64,000 bases of DNA from Ophiobolus disseminans. Lineage: Eukaryota > Ascomycota > Dothideomycetes > Pleosporales > Phaeosphaeriaceae. Below the pieces are notes generated by a model. That model saw only the letters and a program-made list of their open reading frames with translations, did no database searches and was not told the origin of the DNA. Positions 1-11,185 of this stretch are shown here, in pieces. The position numbers were made by a program, and so were the translations under genes. The stretch spans positions 965,766-1,029,765 of the forward strand of contig MU006218.1 in assembly GCA_010093685.1 (NCBI GenBank), read 5' to 3'. The stretch's first letter is position 1; the number at the start of each line of letters is the position of its first letter.

Positions 1-1341
1 GAGAAGACGATCTTAGAATTCCTGAGAGCGCCTAATTCGGGAGCACCCAAGGCGATGTCCAAGGATTCGATCGCGTAGCTCTCGACGTCATTGGGGCCGG
101 TACACTGGAAAAGTAGACCATGGTCGGTGAAGAGGAGACGCCTGCGAGATAGTAGGCATTCGTCATAGGCGAAGCCCTCGTTATACCACTTGCTCTTCCA
201 AGCTGAATCTCTCTCCTTTGAAGGTGTTGCAACGAGCTTGCTCTCGCCGATAATCGCAGCTGGCGTTGGTTGGCGAGCATGCTCGCCCACACCGGGAAGA
301 CCGATCGATATGTCGTCAGAGCACGCGGCTATGATGGTTATGTGTGCTCCGGAAAAGACCTTGTCAATGTGTCTCCATTGTCCTTGCTTGTATGTGGGTT
401 CATCTCGAAGGCCGCAATACCGCTCGATCCAGAGATAATCAAACCCTAGCTGAAGAGTCGCAGCGAGTGCGTCTCGGAATAGAGCGGGGAGTGAGTCCCA
501 GTCTGGGAGGTCTTCCAATGTGGTGGCCTCTGTTGGTCTGAAGTAGCTCAACGCTACATAGTTGCAATTTTTTGGCGCTGCGACGACACCCTTCGTCCGA
601 CAATCAATGACCCGTAGCCCCTCAATTACTTCACGTACGTCGCTGCACGTCGTGTCATGAATATCCTCGCATGTCTTGACCCACGATTTCGCAGCTTCAA
701 AATCAACAGATGTCGAGTCCAAGTATCTCGCGCGAGGCAGAGACCTATCTTCACCGGCTTTCCGTGTGGGTAGCACCAGTCCATGCTTGTCCCGCTTCAT
801 CCACCAGTCTTTGAAGTCAGCCTTGTTGTTGGGACTAACCACAATGGCCGGCGTACGCAGAAAATCCCAGGGAAGGAATTCGTCTTTGACAGTCCAGCCT
901 TGATCGCGATACATACTCCACCGACCGTACCCAACCCAACAAATGCGCCACGGACCGGATGAATTTTCTGGGAGAAGCGACACGAGTAATTCGCATACGG
1001 CGCAGCTGTCCTCGAAATGCGAGCGGATGTCGAAAGCGCGAAGCCATGAGTTCTTGTCATATTGATGCTCTCCAAGCTGCACAGGACATTCTAGGAGGTG
1101 CAAGTACTCCAGGCCGTACGTTTGACATGTTGAGCAGAGGCCTTCGGTATTGGTATTCGCCGAAATGGATTCTGATATGCTCAGAACTTGGAGTTGAATG
1201 ACATCGGATTCTGTTTCGGCATCTTGATCACGGAAGGTGAGACCCTACGGCAATGTGAGCTAGTGGTTATTTGGCGGGGAAAGTGCAGCCCACGGATTTG
1301 AACAGCGCTTTTGTCAAAGCGGAAGATGGGGGTACGTCCAT
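1..1341 (-). CDS. HET-domain (heterokaryon incompatibility-like) protein, 3' part beyond the left edge
   Basis: The minus-strand frame is open from about 1244 down to base 1. In order it contains a Cys-containing N-terminal region (LCSTC; SCAVCELLVSLLPENS), a VIDCRTKGVVAAP stretch, the HET opening YVALSY, the core LGFDYLWIERYCGLRDE, then ITIIAACSDDISIGLPGVG and SRRRLLFTDHGLLFQC. This order is typical of the HET family, whose members act in fungal nonself recognition and cell death. The frame has a stop just upstream at a CCGTAG acceptor, so I infer a short first exon (ATG at 1341, 1341-1294), an intron 1293-1245 and a main exon from 1244. The canonical YxALSYVWG motif reads YVALSYFRP here, and the usual WIDRYC is WIERYC. 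The C-terminus is outside the window. The family is clear; the first exon is tentative. Confidence 0.8.
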
Positions 1342-1544
1342 CACTGATCAATACTGAGGATAAAATCGAGTATTTGCAGCAGGGGTTTACAAGATGAAAG
1401 CAGTCGGAAGTCGCACCCTGTTATGTTCAAGGCAAGTTAGCCATGCCGCACCCATGCATGCCCCACTCCAATTAGGCAACACCACGCTATTCCTCTAGAT
1501 CGCATCTCAACCTGACCCCATCAACTTCAGATCGATCCAATCAT

Positions 1545-3289
1545 CTACTCTTCTCCGACACCAACCAAACTGCCAAACCGATTATCCCTCGCCGCAGCAT
1601 ACGCCTCCATCTCATCCCCACTCTCACTTTCACTTTCTCCCCATGGCCCCTTCCTTCCCAACTTCTTCAACACATCCTCCACATTCCAAGCGATTCTCTC
1701 CGCTCCAATCCTCGCTCCCACCAAATTCGGCGCCCCAGGTCCCAGTCTCAGTCCAGCCAGTCTCCCCGTAACGAACAGCGGCACGTCGTCATTCCACATC
1801 AGATCGTCGTTGAGACACGGTAAACCGCCGATGGTCTCGATAGGATGTGCGTGCTGAATTGATTGGAGGAAGGGGATGGTGTGGATGTTGGATTGGATGC
1901 CTGTTGCGAAGACGATGTAGTCGATTGGCGGGGCCGAAAGGGAACTGTCGGACGCAGTAATTGTCCATGTTTTGGCTTCCGAGTCCCAAGATACGGACTG
2001 TAGTATTGTGTGAGTGTGTAGTGAGATCTTGCCGCTTGATACATGTGCGTCGAGGATCTTTCGGTAACGTGGTGTGATGCTTCCACCGTTGCGGGCTTGG
2101 GTTATCATTTCAAAACGCTCTACTCGAAGGTCAGTGGTGGTTGTTTGCTCGTGCGTTAGGACTGACCTTCATCTGTATCCGCTGTCCAAAACTCTGCTTG
2201 CTTGAAGTTTCGAAATTTGCCGACCCAGTCTAGGTCGACGTCGAAGTATTTGATTTTGAGATTTCCACGCATTAGGAGCCAGACTTTGCTCACGCCTCGT
2301 TTGATAGCAAGGTCCGCGAGTTGGATGCTTGTCAATCCCCCACCGACGATGAGCATATTCGTTGAGTGCCGGGCGTTGATCTTTGCCTTGACGTGTGGTG
2401 GTGGAAATTGTTTGATTTGCATTGCATGTGTATAGCCTTCGTGCGGACATGGAGTCGGTAGACCAGATACGGGAGGGATGCATGGTGTATTTCCAGGCCC
2501 AACAGCAAGGATGACCACATGCGCGTACCGGATGCCTTGGTCGGTCGTGATGCGGAAGAATTTTCTCTCCTCGTCTGAGCTTTCGTGTGAGATGACACTA
2601 TCATGTTCCACATCTTTAAAAGAGTCGATAGTATCGTACTCGATATCTGACACCTTCTCCTGTCGCAATAAGTCCCTACCCAATCCGTACCGCCGAATGA
2701 CCTCTTCACATTGACACGCAAACAGGTCGGTACTCGGAACAAAGTAGTCCTTCCGGTCTCTTTCGTCAATATCTGGCGTTCCTCCCAAGAACCTTCCTTT
2801 CGAGTTGATGCGCTTCTTTTTCTTGTGCTTGCTGACCTCTTTACCAGCACACCCCGGGAGTGCCTGCAGCTCCTTCACCCTTTCTTGTTCATAGGCGTAA
2901 GCAAGCAAAGCGTCCCGATCAGCAGGATCGATTTGGAAGAACATAGGACTGCGCAAGTAATCGATACCGAAGGTCTTGAAGAGCCGGTTCCACTTTGCCA
3001 TCCATTCAGTGCCATCGGCGTCGAGGATGAGCATATCCAACGCTTCATCTGAAGCGTGGTGGTCGCATCCACATTCCGAAGTCTCAGGACTGGACGGCGG
3101 GGTTGGCAATGAGTTCTTGTTAGTCTTGCAGTTCTTGATGTTCATCTTTCGACCATGTTTCTTGATCCAGTGATACCGTTGATGCTCGTCGTCCGTGAAC
3201 GTCGCTGAAGGGGTGTGTTCGCGTAACCTGGCAGCAGCCGCGAGGCCTGCTGGACCTGCACCAATAATGAGAACGTCGTGGACACGCAT
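1545..3289 (-). CDS. FAD/NAD(P)-binding oxidoreductase (flavin monooxygenase-like)
   Basis: Two exons, 3289-2167 and 2119-1545, with a 47-nt intron (GTCAGT donor, TAG acceptor), give a 565-residue protein. The N-terminus carries the FAD Rossmann motif GAGPAGLAAAARL at residues 9-21. A second dinucleotide-binding motif, NMLIVGGGLTSIQLADLA, lies near residue 316. The splice joins TDE to ERFEMITQARNGG, and the C-terminal half contains DYIVFATGIQSN, the ATG-type motif near the flavin. The layout matches fungal FAD-dependent proteins distantly related to L-ornithine N5-monooxygenases and other class B flavin monooxygenases. The substrate cannot be inferred, and no siderophore or other cluster genes lie next to it. 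The Lys-rich insertion around residue 160 (KHKKKKR) is probably a surface loop. Confidence 0.85.
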
Positions 3290-3544
3290 CGTGCTTGTGT
3301 GATGATTTCCCCAACGTTCAAGGGATGCAATCTGTGGTATCGTTGTTGTTGGTGTTTGCTTTCAACACTGTACTTGTGACCTCCATGGTTAGACGCACCC
3401 TGATGGCTACATAGCCATTCTCGGAAAGCCAACATGGTGCTCCTCGCGTTCGAGTCAAATTTACTCACACGCACCACATCACTCTTCACACAAAACGCCG
3501 TTTCTGGTTCAAATATCCAATCAATTGCCGAGCCTAAAACTCGT

Positions 3545-4901
3545 TCAGACCACATGATACGGATCTGTTTCCTTCTTCATGTCTTCCCGTTGCTTCCAAC
3601 CCGCTGGAGAATCCATGCTTGAATTTGTCGGTGATTTCAAGTCGTCCATGTCGATTGCACTGGTTATAAAGTGCGGACCATGTTCTCCCTCTTCGTCGGC
3701 GCTGTAGCCCATAATCTCCTGGCTCTCGGTCCGGCGCATCGTGCCCCGGACGCTCCTGTGAGCGGGTTGCGGTCTTGAACCAGCATAAATGGGCTGCGCG
3801 GATTGTGCTGTTGGTCCTCTGTGTAGTCGGTTTGCGTCTGCGGTATAGCTGGTGGGGTTCCAGTTCTGCAGTCTAAAAACTTTCTGGATCAATGGGTAGA
3901 TCAGCGGGAGGTTGGCGCAGAGGATTGCTGTGTACGACTCTCTCAGGTACCATATCGTCCATTGTGTTCCAAATGGGTTTGTAAACGAGTAGTACTTATT
4001 GAGAACTGCTGCAACGATACTGTGATTTGTGAGCGATTAGCGTACAACTTGCTACTGGAGTAACGTACGTGAATGCGCCAATCAAAAAGACGCTGACAAG
4101 TATCACTTTGTTCTTCTTAGGCAGACGAACTCTGAAAAGTAGAGGCATTGGTATGCTTAGGATGATCAGATCTGAAGAGATGTTGAAGACGGCATTGGTG
4201 ATGAGATGATTTGTCGCGGCAGAACATTGCTTCGAGTTTGGCGGAACTGCCCAATACTTGTAAAGCATGGAGTCAGTGCATGAATCATATGGATTCGCGC
4301 GAAAGTACGTACCTGATCGAACGGTCTGCACCATACTCCAAAATACAACACTTCCATGACAACCTATAATCGTGTTAGACAACGTTTTGCCAGCTCGACA
4401 CAGCACGTACAAATGCCACAGCAACATAGATAGCTGTGCCAACAACAATCTTATGCTGCGGCAAGACAGTGGTCATGCGATTATACATGATGAGCAAACA
4501 CGCCTTGATCAACCAGATCGTTGCGATCTGCATCTGCTCCACGACCAGCACGAGCTTGGAGCCGAAGATACGGCTGTCTATCTCTGCAGTCGTGTAGTTG
4601 GACACATCTTGTCCAGGTTCAATCAGGTTGCTGCTCGTTACCACAACTCGAGTCATGACAGCTATGAGCACGGTATCTGTGAGCTAGGGTCATGGATTAG
4701 CTGTTGTTCTGTTCAAGGACATGCTGAATCAGTCTGTCTCACCATCGCTGCAATGATCAAATAGTCATCGAGCTGGAGTCGCTTCCACGCTCCACGATGT
4801 AGTCTTCTTGAAGCAAGACGGAGTATCACAACTAACCAGCAGATGCCATAGAAGATACCGGTCTCGGGTTGGAGGACCGACATGCTTGCTGCACCTGCCA
4901 C
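3545..4901 (-). CDS. Integral membrane protein with fungal rhodopsin-like (SAT4-type) domain
   Basis: Five exons (4901-4743, 4683-4411, 4363-4313, 4256-4069, 4019-3545) join in frame to 381 residues; most donors are GTACGT or GTGAGA. The first about 290 residues contain seven hydrophobic segments, with family landmarks DDYLIIAAM, the short exon VVMEVLYFGVWCRPFDQ, YWAVPPNSKQC, HLITNAVFNISSDLIILSIPMPL and VLNKYYSFTNPFGTQWTIWYLRESY. These are typical of the large Pezizomycotina rhodopsin/SAT4-like membrane family (PTH11-related in topology). The C-terminal about 100 residues are a polar cytoplasmic tail rich in Ser, Arg and acidic residues. The real function is unknown. ATG at 4901 was chosen; ATG at 4883 is an alternative. 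Confidence 0.85.
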
Positions 4902-6475
4902 AGGCCTGACGCTGTCCTATGGCTAGGTATGGAGAGAGCCCCGGACTCGATATGAGACCTGTTCGATTCGTTACAACAAAACCAAACACACAACGACGGT
5001 GGTCCAATGTAAATTAGGCGCGTTTGGGTTCCGGTGTCAAGTTCAGTGTCGCCGACAGATCGTCAGGCGCGAAGATCGCCGTGATGCGCCGACACGATCG
5101 CTTGGACAAGCAGATGTTCTGTGGGACATGTGATTTCGATGTTTCTCGGTGTCGCAAGGGCCGTCAAGGGAAGTTGTCGCGCTTGGGAATAATGTGTTGC
5201 ATGGGGAACTGGTGATTGCAGAACAAGGTTTGTACCTGCGTTTCTGACGCAGCTTTGTCGAAATGTATGATGGAACGATGGAACTGACCTTTAGTCGTAT
5301 AGGTTCTAGGAGACGCAGCCGCACATCCGAGTCGGGCCTATTTGCCTTCCCGACAATTGTGGGTAGTGGCGCTCAGAAAACAGCGTTAACGCGAAGACGA
5401 ACCAAGTTGGCCTCCGCCTAGCCTCTGCCTTTGGGCTCCGCGGTTTGGTTCGGGCAAGTCTGGCGATGTTTCAATGCGGCTTGAATACGATAAATCTAGG
5501 TCTGGCCCTTTGAAAGTGAGTGCGAAAATGTGAGGATGACCATTTGGAACACAGGAAGTTGTCATGGCAAGAAAGTAGCACCCACGACTTCATGTAAAGT
5601 ACAACGCAAACGCTCTTCGCCATCGCCATCGTTATCAGTCAAACAGCATCCTTGACTCGAAAGCGATCTCCTATGCAAACGACGAGTCAAGCAGCGTATG
5701 CGATACCACTGACCCGGTCGCGATGACATTTTGGCACGGCACGTCGAAGAGAACGCCGATCAAGCTCCTTCTAGAAGAAGATGCAGTTGTCCACCCTGCG
5801 CAATCGGCACTGTCACTCCAGGGCCATGGTTTAGCGAAGGCGAATGCCGGTGCATGCGTTCGATTTGATGACAGACGTTGGCAAAAGGAAATAATGAGGT
5901 GGAGGCGAGTTTCAGGGTTGTACCTCCCTAATCGATCCGAGGAAGTGGTGCTCGCTTAACATGGAAGGATTCGCCACGTGGGAAAAAGCATGGTTTCTGC
6001 CTTGGCCACCCTCAACCAACTCGGAGCCCTGGGCGACATGCCGATGGTATGCGAGCATCATTGGTGACATGGCTGCGAATTTGTTAGAACAGGAAGAGTC
6101 ATGAAACGTGAGCAGGTGTCGTATGAAGCCTACTTGGATGAATGAGATGAGGCAGCTTGCCTACCTTACCGCCTGTCAACAGTCTCGAGGGAACAGAGTT
6201 GGATATATAGCCTGGATATCACTTTTCTGCAAAAGAAGCGAGGCTATTTAAGAAGTGAGATGATTACGGTCTATTACTTGCTCTCTCTCACACCACACTA
6301 AGCGGTACGACATCTATAAAAACACCAACGTTATGCTGCACAAAACAAGTGCTCCGGGTATTTTCGCTATACCAATACGGCGTGCGCCGAGATGTGAAAC
6401 ATGAAGCCTATGGCAACGAAAAAACGCCTCAGACAGGATGCTACTCAACACTCCATATGCAACACTTCAAAAGTT
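4902..6475. other. Intergenic region, 1.6 kb
   Basis: Upstream region of the rhodopsin-like gene and downstream region of the remodeller gene. I see only short ORFs without family features (for example 5723-5959 +). No RNA gene or repeat recognised. Confidence 0.6.
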
Positions 6476-9400
6476 TTACTCTACGATATTAACGCCGGCC
6501 TTCTTGAGGCCATCCTTAAACAACTCCTTCACGTCCCCCTCGTTCTTATCGTTTTTGCCACTCTCGAGCTGCTGCATGAGCATTTTCTCGACAGCGTCGA
6601 TGCCGGCTTCTTCGGCCTTGCTGATCTGGTCTGGAGCACCAGCATCGACCGCCTTTTTCTTGCCTTTGGCACCGGCACCCTCCTCAGGCTCCTCGCCCTG
6701 AATCATCTTGTCGAGTTCGAGTTTGCTGATACCAAGAGCATAGATTTGCTCTTCGACGGTGTCCTTGGTAACAAGTCGGACAACTTCGACCTCGCGGGTC
6801 TGACCGACGCGGTGAGCACGATTCTCGGCTTGGATGTCGTCCTGAGGATTGAAGGACGAATCGAAGATGATGACCTTGTTGGCGCACGCGAGATTGATGC
6901 CTGCGCCGCCAGACTTTGTCGAGATCATGAAGACACCAATTGACTCATCAGAGTAGAAGGTGTCCATGAGCGATTGACGCTCCGCAATTGGGGTGCTGCC
7001 ATCCATGCGCATGAAGTCGATGTCGTGGTCATCGAAGACCCAGCCAAGGATGTCCATCACTGAAGTGAACTGTGAGAAGACGAGCGCGCGATCGCCGTTC
7101 TCCTTGTACTTCTTGAGCAACTCGAGCAACTTGATCACTTTTCCGGAGTCCATCCACTCGTGATCCTTGAGCTGGAACTTCTCAAGTGCCTTGGGATACT
7201 TCTTGGCGAGATAATGGCACTGATAGTCCTGGTACAGCTGCAGCTCCTCAAAGATGATATCGGAATTGGACTCAGCAAACATCGGGTCTTTCAGACAAGC
7301 CTTTGCCATCTTACGACACTTATCGTCGGGATATCGGTGACGGAAGAGGAGTGGATGAATAGCTGCTTGACGGAGCTTCATCATGACGTTCGCGTGATCC
7401 TTGACCATGATGCCAGCAGCACGGTCCTGGAGAATTTTGCGCTGCTTCTCGAGTTGCCGATCATAAAGCTCTTTCTGTGTAGCAGTGAGATCGCAGTACT
7501 CCACGCGAGACGTCTTCTTCGGCAGATGCTTCAGAACCTGTGCCTTCTTTCGGCGTAAGATAAAGGGCATCAGCATGGTTCGAGCACGCTGGACACGCTG
7601 CGCAGAGAGAAGAGTGCTATGCGAGTCCGTCTCCGTAACCTTGGCCTTGTGCTTGAATAACACCTGAAGCTGTTCCGAAACAGAGACGCTAGAGTCCGTG
7701 TCGGTGAAAACGTCCGGCATCAGGAACCCAAGAATGGACATGAGTTCTTGTAAAGAATTCTGAAGTGGTGTGCCGGTGAGCAGGATGCGACACTGAGTCG
7801 TGATGCGCATCAGATTCTTATAGCGAATCGTGCTCGCGTTCTTCAGGACATGACCTTCATCGAAAATGCAGATTTTGGGCTTACACCTGCGCAAGAACTT
7901 GTTGTCCTCCGGCCTAAAAGTCAGGTCATAGGTCGTAATGATCACGTCACACTCTCCGTTACTGATGTTCTCCAGGATCGTCTCTTGATGCTCGAATCGC
8001 TGAGCTTGGCCGCCATAGTACGGAGTGAATGTGATGGTCTCAGAAAAACGCTGAAACTCACGACACCAGTTCTCCAAGGTCGACCCGGGGACAACAATCA
8101 GTGACGGATCATTACCCGAATTGCCCTGCTCTTTTAGATGTGACAAGAAGGCGATGATCTGACAAGTCTTGCCCAGACCCATGTCGTCTGCCAGGATGCC
8201 CGAGATCTTGTTCTGCCATAGAAGATTCAGCCAGTTGAGCCCAACGATTTGGTAGTCCTTTAGCTCAATGTCCTTATTCATAATGGCAGGCTGCTTGAGG
8301 AGCTTCGCACGATTGATGACCCTGCGAGTGTTGCTTGTACCAGCGTCACTGCGTGGTGTGTGGTACCCAGAGTCACGGCTCGAGTTCGTGTCACTGCTGT
8401 CGTCAAGGCTCGTTGCGTCAATACCATCCTCAGTCGATGCCCCAAAGATGTTGATACCCCAGCGAGCCATACCCGCCACCATCGGTCGGCCTTTGTCCTC
8501 ACACTTCTTGACCACAGAATCGATAGTAGAATATGCTTCCCACATCTCTTCCGCGGAGTCTAGAAGACGCTCACCAAAAGTGATGCGCGGCTTGCGAGCC
8601 TTCTTGCCCTCCTTCAGGGGCTTCTTTGAATCTACATGGGTCTTGCGGATGGCTGCCAGGGAAGCATAAGGCCGGTGTTCAAAGAGCTCTCGAATGTCGT
8701 CTTCCTTGTGACCTGAAAGATCGACCATGGCTTCGATTGAGCAGTTATTGAAGAAGTGAAGCAGCCTGGTCTCCGAAAAAGCGTGTTCGACAACTGGGCC
8801 CTCCGAATCAGTGTCGTCATCGGAGATCTGGACGATGCCCTCGTCAATGTCTTCCGCATCGGAGGAGATGACATGTGGCTGTTGCTGGGGTGGTGCCTGC
8901 GGACGCTGGGGTGTGACTTCCGGCGAGAAAGGTGATGGGTTACGACGACCGCGAACAAGTCGTCGCTTCGGTTTGGGCTGGTCGTCCTCAGGTTTGGTGG
9001 CTGTAGTGGGGCTAAATTGTGAAGCTGGCAATTTCGTGTATTTATCCAGGATGCTCGTAACCGGCGCCTTTAGTGTGCGCTGTGCGGTCTTCTTCGGAGC
9101 GGGTTCTGTGGTGGTTCGCGCTCGATCAAACTGGGGTGACTTGAGCAACTCGTCCTCGGACTCATCCCCGGCGAGTAGATCGCACGCATCATCGAAATGC
9201 CCTCGCTTCGAACGAAGAGCGTTGAAGATCTGCTCGATGCTCCGGTTTGGAAATATTGCTGTCATTCGCTTTGTTTTTAGGCGCAAATCCGCGTCCGCGA
9301 TGTCATCCAGTGTCATTTCACCATCCTCAGTCAAGTCGACGGGCACCGCACGGGAAGGGCCACCCTGTCGCGGCGCCAGCTTCTGCTTCTTAGGAGGCGT

Positions 9401-9973
9401 GCTTGCGGCGTTCAATCCGGCCGAGGGTCGTTTGCGCTGGTTCGTTGTACTACCACCGTACGAGTAGCCCGACAGGTCCCATGTTGGCTTCTGGGGCGTC
9501 TCTTCCACCCTCGATGTCCGCGAGCTCAGCTCAATCTTGGAGAGCGGGACGTGAGACCGATACTGGGACTCGTCCTCGAAAGGGTCGCGCTCGACTGGGG
9601 GGTCATCGGATGTGAGGTCGAAGACGGGCTTGTGTACTGGTTGTGGGGGGAAGAATTGGGTGCCAGGCGGTGCCATGGGATTGAACGGGCGCTGTGACTG
9701 CGAATGCGACTGCGACATGACGGGCGATGAAAAGCGCTCGACGCCAGGTGATGAGCGCACAACTTGCACCTGGGACGAGGGTAGCTGGTACTGCCGGTTT
9801 GCGCGCGGTGTGAGAGGTAGTGTGGGCTGTGTCTCGGTGGGCACCGCGAAGTACGGCGAGCGAGTCCCGAGCGGCTGCGTGGGTTGCGTGACGTAGGTGC
9901 CGGGCAGGTCCTCGTCGCTGGGTGAACGGGCGCGCGGCGGGGACGAGGAGACTATGGGGTCGTTTCGGTACAT
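6476..9973 (-). CDS. FUN30: SNF2-family ATP-dependent chromatin remodeller, Fun30/SMARCAD1 type
   Basis: Single-exon 1165-residue protein. Residues 1-220 are disordered (Ser/Pro/Gln-rich, with several SP/TP sites). A CUE-like ubiquitin-binding segment (LRLKTKRMTAIFPNRSIEQIF to ACDLLAGDE) lies near 225-270. The Snf2 ATPase follows: LKDYQIVGLNWLNLL, Walker A DDMGLGKT near 595, motif II DEGH (the Fun30 variant of DEAH) with DEGHVLKN near 706, LLTGTPLQN, then the second RecA lobe with RALVFSQFTSVMDIL and motif VI AENRAHRVGQTR near 1050. The CUE plus split Snf2 architecture and DEGH place it with Fun30/Fft3/SMARCAD1, which act in DNA end resection and heterochromatin maintenance. Its start codon lies about 345 bp from that of VMA21 on the other strand, so the two share an upstream region. 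Confidence 0.93.
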   Translation of the reverse strand: MYRNDPIVSSSPPRARSPSDEDLPGTYVTQPTQPLGTRSPYFAVPTETQPTLPLTPRANRQYQLPSSQVQVVRSSPGVERFSSPVMSQSHSQSQRPFNPMAPPGTQFFPPQPVHKPVFDLTSDDPPVERDPFEDESQYRSHVPLSKIELSSRTSRVEETPQKPTWDLSGYSYGGSTTNQRKRPSAGLNAASTPPKKQKLAPRQGGPSRAVPVDLTEDGEMTLDDIADADLRLKTKRMTAIFPNRSIEQIFNALRSKRGHFDDACDLLAGDESEDELLKSPQFDRARTTTEPAPKKTAQRTLKAPVTSILDKYTKLPASQFSPTTATKPEDDQPKPKRRLVRGRRNPSPFSPEVTPQRPQAPPQQQPHVISSDAEDIDEGIVQISDDDTDSEGPVVEHAFSETRLLHFFNNCSIEAMVDLSGHKEDDIRELFEHRPYASLAAIRKTHVDSKKPLKEGKKARKPRITFGERLLDSAEEMWEAYSTIDSVVKKCEDKGRPMVAGMARWGINIFGASTEDGIDATSLDDSSDTNSSRDSGYHTPRSDAGTSNTRRVINRAKLLKQPAIMNKDIELKDYQIVGLNWLNLLWQNKISGILADDMGLGKTCQIIAFLSHLKEQGNSGNDPSLIVVPGSTLENWCREFQRFSETITFTPYYGGQAQRFEHQETILENISNGECDVIITTYDLTFRPEDNKFLRRCKPKICIFDEGHVLKNASTIRYKNLMRITTQCRILLTGTPLQNSLQELMSILGFLMPDVFTDTDSSVSVSEQLQVLFKHKAKVTETDSHSTLLSAQRVQRARTMLMPFILRRKKAQVLKHLPKKTSRVEYCDLTATQKELYDRQLEKQRKILQDRAAGIMVKDHANVMMKLRQAAIHPLLFRHRYPDDKCRKMAKACLKDPMFAESNSDIIFEELQLYQDYQCHYLAKKYPKALEKFQLKDHEWMDSGKVIKLLELLKKYKENGDRALVFSQFTSVMDILGWVFDDHDIDFMRMDGSTPIAERQSLMDTFYSDESIGVFMISTKSGGAGINLACANKVIIFDSSFNPQDDIQAENRAHRVGQTREVEVVRLVTKDTVEEQIYALGISKLELDKMIQGEEPEEGAGAKGKKKAVDAGAPDQISKAEEAGIDAVEKMLMQQLESGKNDKNEGDVKELFKDGLKKAGVNIVE

Positions 9974-10317
9974 GGTGCGCTGAGTTGTGGTATACCGGGT
10001 TTTGGTTGACGTGAGAGCAGATTTGCCGTCGAAGCACGCTGTGCAGAAGCGGACGCTGAGAACAATGGGCTCAAGTCGACAAACAAAGATAGTGATTGGG
10101 TAACAAAGCCCTAGGCATGGCGCGAGCTGTGGAGAGCTGGGAGAGAAAGGAAAGCTTTTGTGGCGGGCGTTACCAAAAAAGTGCTGCCAGGGTTAACCTC
10201 GACTTTGACGCGCCTTCCACGCTTCGCGTTGCGCATGGACCACCTGCCACTTACGTTACCAGATTGGGCCGTCAAAGTAACGCTCACCCACCAATCCGAC
10301 AATCACACTAAAACATC
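9974..10317. promoter_or_regulatory. Divergent intergenic region between FUN30-like and VMA21
   Basis: A 344-bp spacer separates two start codons pointing away from each other, so it must contain both promoters. No TATA box or specific operator can be assigned with confidence. Confidence 0.5.
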
Positions 10318-10739
10318 ATGGCGACCAGACGCAATGTTAGAGACGAGAAGGCCTTCATCGAGAATGATCCAAGGGGTCCTCCGGGGCCGTCAAACATCTC
10401 GCCGGCGGTGCCTGCGTGAGTCACTCCGTAGTCATTGTGCTACGCCAGTGCTCATACATGATATAGCTCCGTTATATGGAAGCTGATGAGCTTCACCTTC
10501 GCCATGATCACGCTGCCCATTAGCACGTACTTCTTCTCCGTCAGCTTCGTGTTCAGGGGTCAGTTTCGAAAATTGCATTGCACGTGGGTCACTGACCGCC
10601 AGCAGGCAACGCAACATACGCAGGAGCGCTCGCAGCCCTCATGGCCAACGTCGTGTTGATCGCGTACGTAGTCATGGCGTTCAAGGACGACCAAGCGGAG
10701 CAAGCAGAAGACGCAGGGCAGTCAAAGAAGGAGTTGTAG
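10318..10739 (+). CDS. VMA21: V-ATPase assembly factor VMA21
   Basis: Three small exons (10318-10415, 10467-10558, 10606-10739) with GTGAGT and GTCAGT donors and TAG/CAG acceptors give 107 residues. After a polar N-terminus the protein has a first membrane segment beginning VIWKLMSFTFAMITLPIS, then a conserved GNATYAGALAALMANVVLIAYVV second segment, and a charged tail ending SKKEL. Length, two-helix hairpin topology and the lysine-containing tail fit Vma21, the ER membrane chaperone that helps assemble the V0 sector of the vacuolar H+-ATPase. The tail resembles a dilysine retrieval signal, but the final KKEL is not a perfect KKxx motif if the last residues are counted strictly. It is easily missed because no single exon exceeds 140 nt. 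Confidence 0.9.
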
Positions 10740-11185
10740 TAATATCTCATGTGGCGGTCTGCGACGACATATATAGATGTGTCCTAAAAGCCAGTCAACT
10801 TACAGTTTGGGTATCTTCAAAGATACCGTTATTTCATCACTCATTACCATTCACCACATGGAAAAAACTGTTCAATGTGTGAGCACAGCAAAGAATGTCA
10901 TTAATCAAAAAGCCCTTCCGTGAGGCCCATCCCGCATTTGTAATTAAACTCCAACGTAGAAGTCTATAGTGTTTCCCCCATCCCAGGCGGACAAGAATGA
11001 CTCGACGACAGGATTCCTTCTAAGCCCGGACGAAATGTTCCTCTCCGTCGTAACAATAGGCCGTAATCATTCATCATCCCCCAAGACCAGCTTCCAAGGA
11101 TCTCCAGTATATCTCACACGCAAACCTACGAGATCTGTGCCGTCTCTCATATACCCAATCAGATCATCCCACACCGCTGAGCTAC
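10740..11185. other. Convergent intergenic region
   Basis: Lies between the 3' ends of VMA21 (+) and the DUF2406 gene (-). It holds presumably both 3' UTRs; AT-rich stretches around 10790-10960 fit polyadenylation regions. No gene seen. Confidence 0.5.

Noticed and set aside
8811..9467. Plus-strand frame of 218 codons inside the remodeller gene
   Set aside because: Antisense to a conserved Snf2 protein and without its own features.
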